Made by a program: the position numbers and the translations under genes. The notes under the pieces are model-generated. The model was not told where the DNA came from and made no database searches. It saw nothing but the letters and a program-made list of their open reading frames with translations. Of a stretch of DNA of 53,703 bases, positions 6,481 to 14,758 are shown in pieces (positions within the stretch are counted from its first letter, which is position 1; each line of letters starts with the position of its first letter). The DNA comes from Candidatus Poribacteria bacterium (GTDB lineage: Bacteria; Poribacteria; DTPJ01; WJIO01). The DNA lies in contig WJIO01000153.1 of NCBI GenBank assembly GCA_014730235.1, positions 1 to 53,703 on the forward strand, written 5' to 3'.

Positions 6481-8667
6481 ATGTCTATTGCTGACACCCT
6501 TGATATATCCCGCAGTAAAGCATCAAAGCGGCGCGTGGCTGAAGCTGTTGATATTCTCCGATACAAAGATGTAAAGAGCGCAACTATAGAACGACTTAAA
6601 ATAACATGGGAAGCTGATGAAAGAGTTAAAGATTTACCCCAACAGCTTCAAATAGGTGAAGGGCTTTATTACCTGCTGGATAATATATCCCTGCCTGTAT
6701 CTGCTGATGATCTGATCCTGGGTCGGATTGTTGACGAAGTTCCTGATGCCGATGGTGAGACATTGCTGGTAAAGACAGCACAGGAATGGCATCGGGGTAT
6801 TCCCCTGTGGATGAAAGATGGTGGTCATGAGTGCTTTGACTGGGAAACACCACTAAAACTTGGCTTGTCTGGCATGGAGAACTTTGCCCAGAAAGAACTG
6901 GACAGGAGGGTTGAAGCTGGAGAAAAAGGAGCACATCTGGATTTCCTCCGGGGAGCAATTCGAATTTACCAGGCTTACAGAAATTTCTCACTTCGCTACG
7001 CAGAAGCCGCAGAGGAAGCTGGATTAATAGATCAATCTAAAAATTGCATGGCTAATGCAGAACATGCCCCGGAAACCTTTGCCGAAGCTTTGCAGCTTAT
7101 GTGGACAATAGGCTTTGTATACTGCGCCATGGCATCATCAAATCCTACCCTTACGTTTGGTCGTATGGATGAACTGCTCTGGGATTATTACGTTTCAGAT
7201 ATTCAGTCCGGATTGTTGACCCGTGAGAAAGCTGGTGACATGATACAGGATTTTTATTGCAAAAATAACCTTATATTGGGCAGGGGTGAACACCAGATGA
7301 GCGGTGGATCGGAAAACGATACAGGATGGCTCAGGAATCTGACTTATGATGCACCCCAATATGTGGTTATTGGTGGTCGTAAGACCGATGGTTCACTTTT
7401 GGCTAACGAACTCACAGAGATTCTCCTGGAAAGGGTTGTGCCAAGATTTGAAAATCCGGTTATGGTACTTCGATACACCAGGGATATGCCGGATCATATA
7501 TGGCGATTAGCCTGTGATAAAATGCGTACAAATTCCAGCTTTATGGTCTACAGCGATGAAAACATCATACCGGCCATGAGCCACTGTGGGATAGATGAAA
7601 AAGATGCACCTACTTATACCATGCACGGATGCAACTGGCCTGATATTCCCGGAAAACAACGACAGGTATCTGGTTATATGCCTGTAATGCCTGAAGTATT
7701 CCTACGGGCTTTCCTGGAAGGTGAAGAAGAACCTGAAAATATAGATGAACTCTATAGGCGTTTTGCCGAAGTTTTCAAGGTTGATATGGAAAATGCTGCT
7801 CAGGGGTATTTAAAATTCCGGGAATCATGGAATAGAGATGATCCCGGACATCTCAGGATAGATGACTGTTTTACTGAAGGACCTATTTCTAATGCCAAAA
7901 GCTGGCTTTTAGGAAGTATTAAATATCCAAGCATAGTATGCGCTATATGCTCTATAGCTTCTCTGGTGGACTGTTTTGCTGCTATAGATGAATTGGTATT
8001 TACCTCACAAAAAATCACTATTGCAGAATTAAGAGAAGCTATAAAGAATAACTTTGATGGCTATGAACAGATAAGACAGCTCTGCCTTAATGCTCCTAAA
8101 TTTGGTCGAGATGATGACCGGGCTGATAGGCATGCTGTTCGTCTGCTTAATGTAATAACAGAAGTGATTGATCAGGTAAGTCATCCTCAGGATGAAGACG
8201 GTTTTATAGTTTTTCGATGCCTGGAGACGGATATGCGCCATATACGCTTTGGAAAAGATACCGGGGCTACAGCCGACGGGCGTTTTGCTGGAAAACCTTT
8301 GAGCGAAAATACATCACCATATCCCGGTTCATGCACAGAGGGTATTACCGCCATGCTTCGCTCTGTGGCTAAAATGCCTTTGCATTACATTAACTCCGGC
8401 GCGTTGAATGTCCGCATGCAAACCAGCATGGTGGAAGGTGAAGAAGGGCTGGACAGAATCTCGTCTCTGTTAAGGACATACTTCGATATGGGTGGTCTGC
8501 AAGTCCAGGTTTCCGTTGCTGATACGGAAGAACTGAAGGATGCCCAGGAACACCCGGAAGAACACAGGGATCTGATGGTCAGGATAACGGGATACAGCGC
8601 AGTCTTTGTTGACATGTGCAAAAAAGCCCAGGACGAGATAATACGTCGCCAGGAAATGGGTATGTAG
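6481..8667 (+). CDS. Glycyl radical enzyme of the pyruvate formate-lyase family, unknown substrate
   Basis: The ATG at 6481 has a GGAGGTG site 6 bases upstream; an in-frame TTG at 6418 is less likely. 728 residues, shorter than the 760-850 usual in the family. The PFL-type barrel is visible from about residue 60, including FGRMDELLWDYY. The thiyl-radical cysteine is C384 in MHGCNWPD, and the glycyl-radical loop is RITGYSAVF with G704 near the C-terminus. Dehydratases and lyases such as CutC, glycerol dehydratase and HypD carry GCVE at the active site; here the glutamate position is W386, so the reaction is probably not a standard diol dehydration. No radical-SAM activase is encoded in the window, so activation must come from elsewhere. 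It is the first gene of a possible operon running to 10754. Oxygen-sensitive anaerobic metabolism is implied. Confidence 0.88.
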   Translation: MSIADTLDISRSKASKRRVAEAVDILRYKDVKSATIERLKITWEADERVKDLPQQLQIGEGLYYLLDNISLPVSADDLILGRIVDEVPDADGETLLVKTAQEWHRGIPLWMKDGGHECFDWETPLKLGLSGMENFAQKELDRRVEAGEKGAHLDFLRGAIRIYQAYRNFSLRYAEAAEEAGLIDQSKNCMANAEHAPETFAEALQLMWTIGFVYCAMASSNPTLTFGRMDELLWDYYVSDIQSGLLTREKAGDMIQDFYCKNNLILGRGEHQMSGGSENDTGWLRNLTYDAPQYVVIGGRKTDGSLLANELTEILLERVVPRFENPVMVLRYTRDMPDHIWRLACDKMRTNSSFMVYSDENIIPAMSHCGIDEKDAPTYTMHGCNWPDIPGKQRQVSGYMPVMPEVFLRAFLEGEEEPENIDELYRRFAEVFKVDMENAAQGYLKFRESWNRDDPGHLRIDDCFTEGPISNAKSWLLGSIKYPSIVCAICSIASLVDCFAAIDELVFTSQKITIAELREAIKNNFDGYEQIRQLCLNAPKFGRDDDRADRHAVRLLNVITEVIDQVSHPQDEDGFIVFRCLETDMRHIRFGKDTGATADGRFAGKPLSENTSPYPGSCTEGITAMLRSVAKMPLHYINSGALNVRMQTSMVEGEEGLDRISSLLRTYFDMGGLQVQVSVADTEELKDAQEHPEEHRDLMVRITGYSAVFVDMCKKAQDEIIRRQEMGM

Positions 8668-8672
8668 AAGTT

Positions 8673-9152
8673 ATGACTTATGGTCAGCATGTTAGGTGGG
8701 GAATATTTACATATTTTCTCGCATTTATACCCATAACTATCTGGATATCCTACTCCCAAAATTGGTCTGCAATTCGTTTGTGGGATAGATGGTGGGAGAT
8801 GGTGTTGTGCTTTATACTGTGTATAATTGGTTCTATGATGCCAGACCTGGACATTAAAAGCAAATCGAAAACTGTAGTATATTCCCTATTAATACCTATC
8901 GATCTTGTCCTGATATTATTTATGTATTATCGGGCTGCTGCTATCATAGGTTTTTTTGCTCTGATACCAAACGTTTTAAAGCATCGGGGGATGCTTCATT
9001 CTCCTGTTGCAGCCTTTCTTATACCTGCACCGCTTTTAATTATACCTATATTTCTCACTGGTAAAGTGGATTACAAACAAATTGGTGTATCATATTACGC
9101 CGCTATGGTTCTAGGTTACCTGAGTCATCTTATCACCGATAGAAAGGAATAA
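8673..9152 (+). CDS. YdjM-like membrane-bound metal-dependent hydrolase
   Basis: 159 residues from the ATG at 8673, five bases past the preceding stop; a longer in-frame start inside the enzyme gene is less likely. Four to five membrane helices. Conserved polar motifs sit between them: MMPDLDIKSKSK, KHRGMLHS and YLSHLITD. These are the His/Asp signatures of the YdjM / LexA-binding inner-membrane hydrolase family (DUF457 type). Substrate unknown. The tight spacing suggests co-transcription with the glycyl radical enzyme, but no functional link is evident. Confidence 0.75.
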   Translation: MTYGQHVRWGIFTYFLAFIPITIWISYSQNWSAIRLWDRWWEMVLCFILCIIGSMMPDLDIKSKSKTVVYSLLIPIDLVLILFMYYRAAAIIGFFALIPNVLKHRGMLHSPVAAFLIPAPLLIIPIFLTGKVDYKQIGVSYYAAMVLGYLSHLITDRKE

Positions 9153-9161
9153 ATATATTTA

Positions 9162-9497
9162 ATGAAAATTTTGGTTTTATTATTATTTTTTACTATTGTG
9201 CTTTCCGGATGTATAGGTTTTTATACAAGCATATCGGATATAAAAGAACATCCCAACGAATACGAAGGAAAAGAAGTAAGCGTCAAAGGACGTGTAATAG
9301 AAACATTCTCTGTACCCTTTGTAAGAAAGGGGATGTTCCAGATAGAGGATAAAACAGGTAAAATATGGGTTATATCCGGAAACCGAATGCCCACAAGAGG
9401 TGATGATATAAAAGTAAAAGGTAAAGTCAAAACAGGTTTCACCATAAGTGGAAAGACTTATGGAACTGTAGTCGTAGAAGGTAAGGAAGAAGGTTAA
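9162..9497 (+). CDS. Small lipoprotein with OB-fold-like domain
   Basis: 111 residues. The signal peptide ends in lipobox LSGC with the lipidated Cys at 17. The remainder (KEVSVKGRVIETFSVPF, then MFQIEDKTGKIWVIS and DDIKVKGKVKTGF) has the alternating beta pattern of OB-fold (tRNA_anti-like/BOF) domains often found in exported lipoproteins. It starts 9 bases after the previous stop with a weak ribosome site. Function unknown. Confidence 0.75.
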   Translation: MKILVLLLFFTIVLSGCIGFYTSISDIKEHPNEYEGKEVSVKGRVIETFSVPFVRKGMFQIEDKTGKIWVISGNRMPTRGDDIKVKGKVKTGFTISGKTYGTVVVEGKEEG

Positions 9498-9524
9498 TAG
9501 ACTAAACTACCGGAGGTGTGTTAA

Positions 9525-10754
9525 ATGAGCCGTCTTTATGCAGGCTTTTTTGTGTTTATCTTGGTTGTTGGATTATGGGGATGCGCTTCTGTTCGAAAAA
9601 CCATTATTGCAGAACAGGAATGGAGCGAAAACTATGCCATGATGGAAGATGTGGAAATTACAGACCCAAAAATGGCTGACGGAAATAAAAGGACAGAGGG
9701 AGAAACTCAGTCGCCTGTTGATTCCAGAGGTACTACAGAATTTACAGAGGCACTGGTTAAATTCCCGGAAAAAAAATCAGTACGCAGGATTGTTCTGTAT
9801 ACATCAAACATAGAAGATATGAGTCTGTATGCAGCAGGTGATGATGAAGGTGTATGGAAACCTCTGGAAGATATAGATAATAATCAGGAAAAAATGCTGG
9901 AATTTGACGTAGGTGTTGATACTGATGCCATAAGAATCCGGGTGCGGGGAACTTCTGATGATGAAAGACTCCCCGGAACTCGTTCCCGTAGCGGCAGAAG
10001 ACGCAGGGCTAAGGGTAAAATACAGGAACTCGAAATTTACGGGTACGTTGATAAAACTGAAACCCCGGGAGCTACAGAATCAGGAAAAGCCTTTGTCACA
10101 ACAGCCGATGGTTCGCTTATTCCTGCTCAACAAGCAGAACCGGAGATTCCACCGGCGGAATTAATGTTGGAAACACCAAAAAACACATATAGCCTTGCAG
10201 AGCCTATACCTGTAAAGGTAAATATAGAGGTAGGAGAAGAACAGCTTGTGGTGCTTGCCTATTCTGTTAAAGATGAGACTATATGCACCAGATTGACCGT
10301 TAAAAACGCCGCTGGGGAAACAATAGCATGCACCAAGCCAAAGCCCAAGATAGATCCCATAAAGCCATATCGCGGGGCGGGTAAACCCGTAAATGTGAGA
10401 AACGCTGAAACTCTGGATGCAGAATCGGTGAAAATTGTGGAAATTGCAGACCTGAAGGAATATTATCCCATAACAGAAGCAGGAACTTACACCGTTCAAA
10501 TGGATATGTCCCTGGAAAATCACACAAGATACGTGGGTAGAATCCAAACCCAGATATCTGATCTGGAGCGAACAATCCGGGATGTAAACAGCAGATCCAA
10601 TTATTCACAGACAGAAAAAGCTGGAATTGTCCAGGGATTAAAGGATGAAATTGAGCAGTTGAAGAAAAAGAAAGGCAAAAGATATATTGTAATTGGTTCA
10701 AAGGGAGAAATGCTTGAACTTAGTTCCAATAAATTGGAATTGACCGTTCAATAA
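9525..10754 (+). CDS. Lipoprotein with discoidin-like beta domain and C-terminal coiled coil
   Basis: Clear GGAGGTG ribosome site before the ATG. Signal peptide with lipobox LWGC (Cys at 20). Residues about 75-175 resemble an F5/8 type C (discoidin) beta-sandwich: KSVRRIVLYTSNIEDM, then EFDVGVDTDAIRIRVRG and IQELEIYGY. The match is by pattern only. An Arg-rich loop RSRSGRRRRAKGK interrupts it. A second beta region (about 205-340) looks like an Ig/intracellular-proteinase-inhibitor-type fold, followed by a coiled coil (about 345-385, IQTQISDLERTIRDV). Probably an envelope carbohydrate- or protein-binding lipoprotein; the role is unknown. Confidence 0.6.
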   Translation: MSRLYAGFFVFILVVGLWGCASVRKTIIAEQEWSENYAMMEDVEITDPKMADGNKRTEGETQSPVDSRGTTEFTEALVKFPEKKSVRRIVLYTSNIEDMSLYAAGDDEGVWKPLEDIDNNQEKMLEFDVGVDTDAIRIRVRGTSDDERLPGTRSRSGRRRRAKGKIQELEIYGYVDKTETPGATESGKAFVTTADGSLIPAQQAEPEIPPAELMLETPKNTYSLAEPIPVKVNIEVGEEQLVVLAYSVKDETICTRLTVKNAAGETIACTKPKPKIDPIKPYRGAGKPVNVRNAETLDAESVKIVEIADLKEYYPITEAGTYTVQMDMSLENHTRYVGRIQTQISDLERTIRDVNSRSNYSQTEKAGIVQGLKDEIEQLKKKKGKRYIVIGSKGEMLELSSNKLELTVQ

Positions 10755-10758
10755 ATTT

Positions 10759-10791
10759 ATACAGGTTGGTTTTATTAAAACCAACCTGTAT
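10759..10791 (+). terminator. Hairpin after the discoidin-like lipoprotein gene
   Basis: A 15-bp perfect inverted repeat (10759-10773 with 10777-10791, loop ATT) begins 5 bases after the stop codon. There is no following T run, so it may act as an mRNA 3' stabiliser or a Rho-assisted terminator. Confidence 0.55.
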
Positions 10792-10792
10792 A

Positions 10793-10859
10793 GTAATCGT
10801 TAAAAAATGAATATATTTACCACACTAAAACCGTAAGAACCTCATTTTTTAACGATTAC
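10793..10859. repeat. Inverted repeat GTAATCGTTAAAAAATGA enclosing a MITE-like end
   Basis: The 18-bp arms at 10793-10810 and 10842-10859 are perfect inverted copies. The 31-base interior contains TTACCACACTAAAACCG followed by TAAGAACC (10817-10841), recognisable as one terminus of the dispersed MITE-like family. One arm recurs at 27704-27726. The rest of the 230-base gap 10755-10984 holds only AT-rich sequence and the ribosome site of the next gene. Confidence 0.6.
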
Positions 10860-10984
10860 GTATAATAAACATTTTTGCCTTAAGCATTGCAATATTTGGC
10901 TTTAGCTAATTTTAACAAATCCCAGCAAGCTTATAAAATTTCCTTTAATCAACATCGTTCCATGTAAGGAGGAACCCCAGCACA

Positions 10985-11749
10985 ATGAAAAAGATAATTT
11001 TATCCATTTCCATAACATTTATTTTAATATTATCACTATATGTATATTCTCAGGAAAATTCATTAACCGGTGAAGAAATTATGAAAAAGGTGGATGAAAA
11101 TGCTTTTTATGAAAAGATAGAGTATAGAGGCAAAATGATCATAAAAAAAGGTGATAAGTCCAGATTTAAAACCATGCATGTCTATGCAGAAGGAGAAGAA
11201 AAAGCCTTAATTGAATTCACAAATCCCGGTGACGCCGGAACAAAATATTTAAAACTTTCGAATGAATTGTGGATATATTTCCCCGACGCGGAGGAAATAG
11301 TAAAAATTTCCGGACATATGCTGAGAGAAAGCATGATGGGCAGTGATTTTTCCTATGAGGATATGATGGAAAATGAAAAACTGCTGGAAAAATATGATGT
11401 GGATGTTATAGGAAGCGAAATTGTTAAACAGGCAGAAGAGGAGAGGAGTTGCTATGTTCTGGAGCTAAATGCGAAGGAAAAGGATGTGACCTATGCAAAG
11501 CGAAAAGTCTGGGTAGACAAAGAACGCTTTGTGGTTTTAAAAGGTCAGCTATTTGCCCTTTCCGGAAAATTACTTAAAGAAATGGTTGTCAACAAAGTTC
11601 AAAAATATGATAACAGGTATTTTGCCACAGAACTGGTCATGACAAACAAGCTAATAGATGATAGTTCAACGGTTTTCCAGATGGAAGAGATAGATTTTGA
11701 TGTTGATTTTCCTGACCGAATTTTCTCAAAACGTAGCCTTGAAAGATAA
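10985..11749 (+). CDS. LolA-like outer-membrane lipoprotein-sorting protein
   Basis: 254 residues with an AAGGAGGA ribosome site. Signal peptide at 1-22 (cleavage after VYS). The mature part shows the order of a LolA-like half-barrel: GEEIMKKVDEN helix, YRGKMIIKKGDK strand, ALIEFTNPGDAGTKYLKL, LWIYFPDAEEIVKISGHM, SYEDMM and ...YAKRKVWVDKERFVVLKGQL. This is the DUF4292/LolA-like (PF17131) pattern annotated as outer membrane lipoprotein-sorting protein, which carries acyl chains across the periplasm. Such proteins often work with LolCDE/MacB-type transporters; one is encoded at 22397-24341, but a partnership is only inferred. Confidence 0.82.
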   Translation: MKKIILSISITFILILSLYVYSQENSLTGEEIMKKVDENAFYEKIEYRGKMIIKKGDKSRFKTMHVYAEGEEKALIEFTNPGDAGTKYLKLSNELWIYFPDAEEIVKISGHMLRESMMGSDFSYEDMMENEKLLEKYDVDVIGSEIVKQAEEERSCYVLELNAKEKDVTYAKRKVWVDKERFVVLKGQLFALSGKLLKEMVVNKVQKYDNRYFATELVMTNKLIDDSSTVFQMEEIDFDVDFPDRIFSKRSLER

Positions 11750-11770
11750 TTAACCAATTTAAAAAGTTGC

Positions 11771-11799
11771 TTGACAACCTTGATTGGCCATTGTATAAT
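11771..11799 (+). promoter_or_regulatory. Consensus sigma-70 promoter
   Basis: TTGACA (11771-11776), 17-base spacer and TATAAT (11794-11799): both boxes match the consensus at all six positions with ideal spacing. Transcription from about 11806 would give a leader of about 110 bases before the ATG at 11916. This is the strongest promoter in the window and implies high expression of the TonB-like/DUF4159 gene. Confidence 0.85.
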
Positions 11800-11915
11800 G
11801 TAAACAGAGATACAGGCATAGATAGGTGGTGGCAGCAAGAAGCAATCATAAAGCTTTCATCTTACCTTTGAATTTAATTGCGGGTTGTGGTCTGAATTGA
11901 GGAGGTATTTCTACC

Positions 11916-13370
11916 ATGCGTAGTAGCAAAAATACCAAGGGCACGGGTCAGGCATTTATTATTTCACTGATCCTGCACGGAGCGATATTGCTGGTTCTAG
12001 GCGCATATATCGCTTATACCCAAAGCCCACCGGTAAAAGAGTGGGTGGCAAGTACGTTCCTTAAGGCTCAGAAGGAAATTAAGCCTAAAGAACGTCAGGA
12101 AGAGGTAAAACCTGTTGTAAGGCCTACTATACCGACTGAACAGCCGGTACAGATTCAGGATGTGCAGGTGGCACCTCGTGTAACTACCGCTGCTGTTGTT
12201 AGAGCACCGAGAGTTACTACAAGTACAGTTTTGGAGTTTAGCACAACTCCTGTTCGTCATGATGTCCAGATTAATCCCAACGTACCCAAAGTAAGGGTAA
12301 TGCCGGAAGTTGTGACTTACGCGAATATTCCAACTACTGCAACTCCTGGAGCGGTTTCTTTCTCTGCTCCTGTTGCTGCTCCTTCTGCACCTACTGTCGG
12401 AAGAGGTATAGTGGGAACACAGGTTAGAGTTGCAAGAGGTCCCATGAAGCCCAAGGGACTTACCATGATCAAAAATATCACTGTTGCCGATACCGGTCTG
12501 GCTGATGTTGCCAAAGCTGTAACGCTGGGTAAAGTCGCAGTCGCACCTTTACCCAAAGGTGAACCCGGTGGTCGCGTTATTGGTCGTGGTAAAGACATTC
12601 AGGGCGTTTTTCGTCTTGTCAGAGTTCATCATGACCTGGCCGACTGGTGGGCTGACCAATCATCATTGGTTGCCGTTACCGAATGGCTTAACACACAAAC
12701 CAAAATTAAAACTGACATGAATGTTGAGGGTGGCTCTATAAGATTGACCGATCCTAAGTTGTCTAAAGCCCCGCTGGTGTTCTTTACCGGGCATGACCCA
12801 TCTCATGTGAGAAGTCGTAACCTGGCTCGTGGAGCACCTCTTAAAAGTAGACTCTCCGAGCAGGAAAAAGACGGTTTGAGAAAGTATCTCATCGAAGATG
12901 GTGGTTTTGTATACTTCGATGACTGCGGAGTGAATGCTCCTGCCCAGGCCTTCCTGAGACTTACTCTAGCCCAGTTAAGATACGCTATGCCGGAATACAG
13001 TGTAGATAGAATACCAAATGATCATCTGATATACAATAATTATTATGACATGGGTGGTCCTCCCGTCGGATTTGATATATTCTGGTGGGGTACACATCCT
13101 CCAAAACGTAACTTCCTGGAAGGTGTGACAGTAGGAGATCATCTGGCTGTTATGGTATGTCGTAGAGACTATATGTGTGCTATGGAAAGTGTCAGTCTAC
13201 CAACAAGAACTGTTCACTATTCTCCCGGCGTGTATAGGTTTACCACAAACGTTATCGTATATTCTCTGACTCATGGTGGAATAAGCGACTATTCTGACTA
13301 TGTTCCGGAAGATACTACTGCTGATGAAATTTCAATTGATGCACCTACCCTTGTTCCATCATTGGAATGA
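11916..13370 (+). CDS. TonB-like N-terminus fused to DUF4159 domain
   Basis: Strong GAGGAGG ribosome site. Residues 10-35 form a TonB-style anchor (FIISLILHGAILLVLGAYI). A Pro/Val/Thr-rich linker (about 55-200) of PxVxT-like repeats resembles the periplasm-spanning segment of TonB proteins. The C-terminal half (about 230-460) is a DUF4159 domain with FRLVRVHHDLADWW, PLVFFTGHDP, YLIEDGGFVYFDDCG and HYSPGVYRFTTNVIVYSLTHG. DUF4159 is a GATase/ThuA-like fold of unknown function common in planctomycete-like genomes. Instead of a TonB C-terminal domain, the anchor therefore carries a large periplasmic domain. Expression is driven by a consensus promoter and closed by a hairpin at 13413-13444. Confidence 0.82.
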   Translation: MRSSKNTKGTGQAFIISLILHGAILLVLGAYIAYTQSPPVKEWVASTFLKAQKEIKPKERQEEVKPVVRPTIPTEQPVQIQDVQVAPRVTTAAVVRAPRVTTSTVLEFSTTPVRHDVQINPNVPKVRVMPEVVTYANIPTTATPGAVSFSAPVAAPSAPTVGRGIVGTQVRVARGPMKPKGLTMIKNITVADTGLADVAKAVTLGKVAVAPLPKGEPGGRVIGRGKDIQGVFRLVRVHHDLADWWADQSSLVAVTEWLNTQTKIKTDMNVEGGSIRLTDPKLSKAPLVFFTGHDPSHVRSRNLARGAPLKSRLSEQEKDGLRKYLIEDGGFVYFDDCGVNAPAQAFLRLTLAQLRYAMPEYSVDRIPNDHLIYNNYYDMGGPPVGFDIFWWGTHPPKRNFLEGVTVGDHLAVMVCRRDYMCAMESVSLPTRTVHYSPGVYRFTTNVIVYSLTHGGISDYSDYVPEDTTADEISIDAPTLVPSLE

Positions 13371-13412
13371 TAAAAAAGACAAGGTTAGGAGTATAAGAAT
13401 AAATATTATATT

Positions 13413-13444
13413 AAAGCCTCTCCAGCTTGTCTGTGAGAGGCTTT
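13413..13444 (+). terminator. Terminator-like hairpin
   Basis: AAAGCCTCTC (13413-13422) pairs with GAGAGGCTTT (13435-13444) across a 12-base loop, 42 bases after the DUF4159 stop. The tail ATTCATGTTT has few T, so termination may be partial, with some read-through into the next gene. Confidence 0.55.
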
Positions 13445-13470
13445 ATTCATGTTTGATAAGGAGAAATTCA

Positions 13471-14484
13471 ATGACAAAACTCCACACGAATATACCATTT
13501 GGTTACTTTACAGGTATAATCATTTTGTTATCCCTTATATTTACATCTGTTTCTTACGCTCAATATAATGGTGAATGTTGGGCGGCTGATTATACAAATG
13601 TTTTTATAATAGCTGCCGACGGTAGCGCTTCACAAATAGGCGGTTTTAGTCAACCTATGTCTATATCTATCAATCCCAACGATGGTACTGCCTGGGTTGC
13701 GGATACCGACATGATACAGGTTAGAAAGTTTTCTCCCCAGGGACAGGAATTAAAAAAACTCGATGGAGCAGCTAACGCAAGCCTGTTTGCAAAAACTCCC
13801 CAAACTTTGACAAATCCTATATCAGTAGCTGTTGATCCTAATGACGGCGCATGCTGGGTTGCCACAAAAAATAATATTATAAAATTTTCTCCCGAAGCAA
13901 AGCAGTTGTTTATTCAGGAAGGTTTCAACGAACCCTTTTTGGCTGTCAACCCAAATAACGGAGATTGCTGGGTTGCCGACTCCAGTAATGCAAGAGTTGT
14001 AAGGCTTTCAAAACAGGGAAAACAGTTGGATGTTATACAGATAGATGAAATTACCCAACCAAAATCAATATCCGTAAATCCTGCTGATGGAAGCTGCTGG
14101 ATTTTGGACCCATTCACTTATATAGCTGCTAAAATTTCATCCGATGGTAAAATATCATCCAAGTTTAATGTGGTAGGCAATGACATGGCCATGATGGCTA
14201 CAGCAATAGCCGCATCATCCGATGGTGGTTGCTGGGTGGGCCTTATGATAGATATGATGAACGATAAAGTCATAAAGCTTTCTGCCGATGGTAAAAGGTC
14301 TTTAGAGGTAGCTGGTTTTGGTATGCCATCACGTTTAGTTGAAGATCCCAGGGACAAAAGTTGCTGGGTTGCTGACACTAACGGTGGCCAGATAGCTAAA
14401 ATTTCCGCCGGTGGTCAAATGACACCTTATATCCAGGGGTTACAACAGCCAAAGGTTGTTGAAGTTGCTTCACCTGTTAAATAA
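13471..14484 (+). CDS. Secreted beta-propeller protein with CWVAD repeats
   Basis: Start chosen at ATG 13471, preceded by AAGGAGAAATTCA; an in-frame upstream start would overlap the DUF4159 gene and run through its terminator. 337 residues with signal peptide MTKLHTNIPFGYFTG, hydrophobic core, then VSYA. Six to seven repeats of about 45 residues share the motif NPxDGxCWVAD plus a strand xxVxKxSxxG, an NHL/SMP-30-like propeller blade. Every blade carries the conserved Cys-Trp (or Ala-Trp), an unusual regular cysteine placement. Probably exported and possibly outer-membrane associated; ligand unknown. A good terminator follows. Confidence 0.75.
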   Translation: MTKLHTNIPFGYFTGIIILLSLIFTSVSYAQYNGECWAADYTNVFIIAADGSASQIGGFSQPMSISINPNDGTAWVADTDMIQVRKFSPQGQELKKLDGAANASLFAKTPQTLTNPISVAVDPNDGACWVATKNNIIKFSPEAKQLFIQEGFNEPFLAVNPNNGDCWVADSSNARVVRLSKQGKQLDVIQIDEITQPKSISVNPADGSCWILDPFTYIAAKISSDGKISSKFNVVGNDMAMMATAIAASSDGGCWVGLMIDMMNDKVIKLSADGKRSLEVAGFGMPSRLVEDPRDKSCWVADTNGGQIAKISAGGQMTPYIQGLQQPKVVEVASPVK

Positions 14485-14507
14485 TTACCGTATTTTGCGC
14501 ATTTTCA

Positions 14508-14547
14508 AGCCAGACATTGCCCTATATAGGGCAATGTCTGGCTTTTT
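14508..14547 (+). terminator. Intrinsic terminator
   Basis: The near-continuous palindrome AGCCAGACATTGCCC...GGGCAATGTCTGGCT (14508-14543) runs into TTTTT, 24 bases after the propeller gene stop. Textbook Rho-independent terminator. Confidence 0.9.
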
Positions 14548-14599
14548 CACCTACCTTAGTATTTACTAATTTTCTATCAATAAATTTAAAATCAATTTC

Positions 14600-14628
14600 A
14601 AAGCTATACCCGAAAGAACCAAAACTTT
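14600..14628. repeat. Decayed MITE-like terminus
   Basis: Read on the minus strand, GGTTCTTTCGGGTATAGCTTTG resembles the GGTTCTTCCGGGTTTAGTGTGG end of the dispersed family, with several mismatches and no partner end nearby. Probably a solo remnant. Confidence 0.35.
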
Positions 14629-14695
14629 TAGATTAAAGGCTCTGTAAAAACTCTGTCTTTCAGGTAAAATACATGATAAAACACTTTGCATAATA

Positions 14696-14711
14696 TGGCA
14701 TGCTACTTGCA
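14696..14711 (+). promoter_or_regulatory. Sigma-54 promoter of the 21-blade propeller gene
   Basis: TGGCATGCTACTTGCA matches TGGCAC-N5-TTGCA at every position but one, with GG (14697-14698) and GC (14709-14710) exactly 10 bases apart. Predicted start near 14722, 37 bases before the ATG at 14759. No TTCGAC-N6-GTCGAA palindrome is visible upstream, so its activator may differ from the regulator at 1848-3221. Confidence 0.75.
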
Positions 14712-14758
14712 AAAACGATCTTACATAACCTTTTTCTTAACACCATCTGGAGCATAAA

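Noticed and set aside
6481-8667. Pyruvate formate-lyase or choline trimethylamine-lyase
   Set aside because: Neither Cys-Cys nor the GCVE motif is present and no partner activase or microcompartment gene adjoins; only the superfamily is supported.
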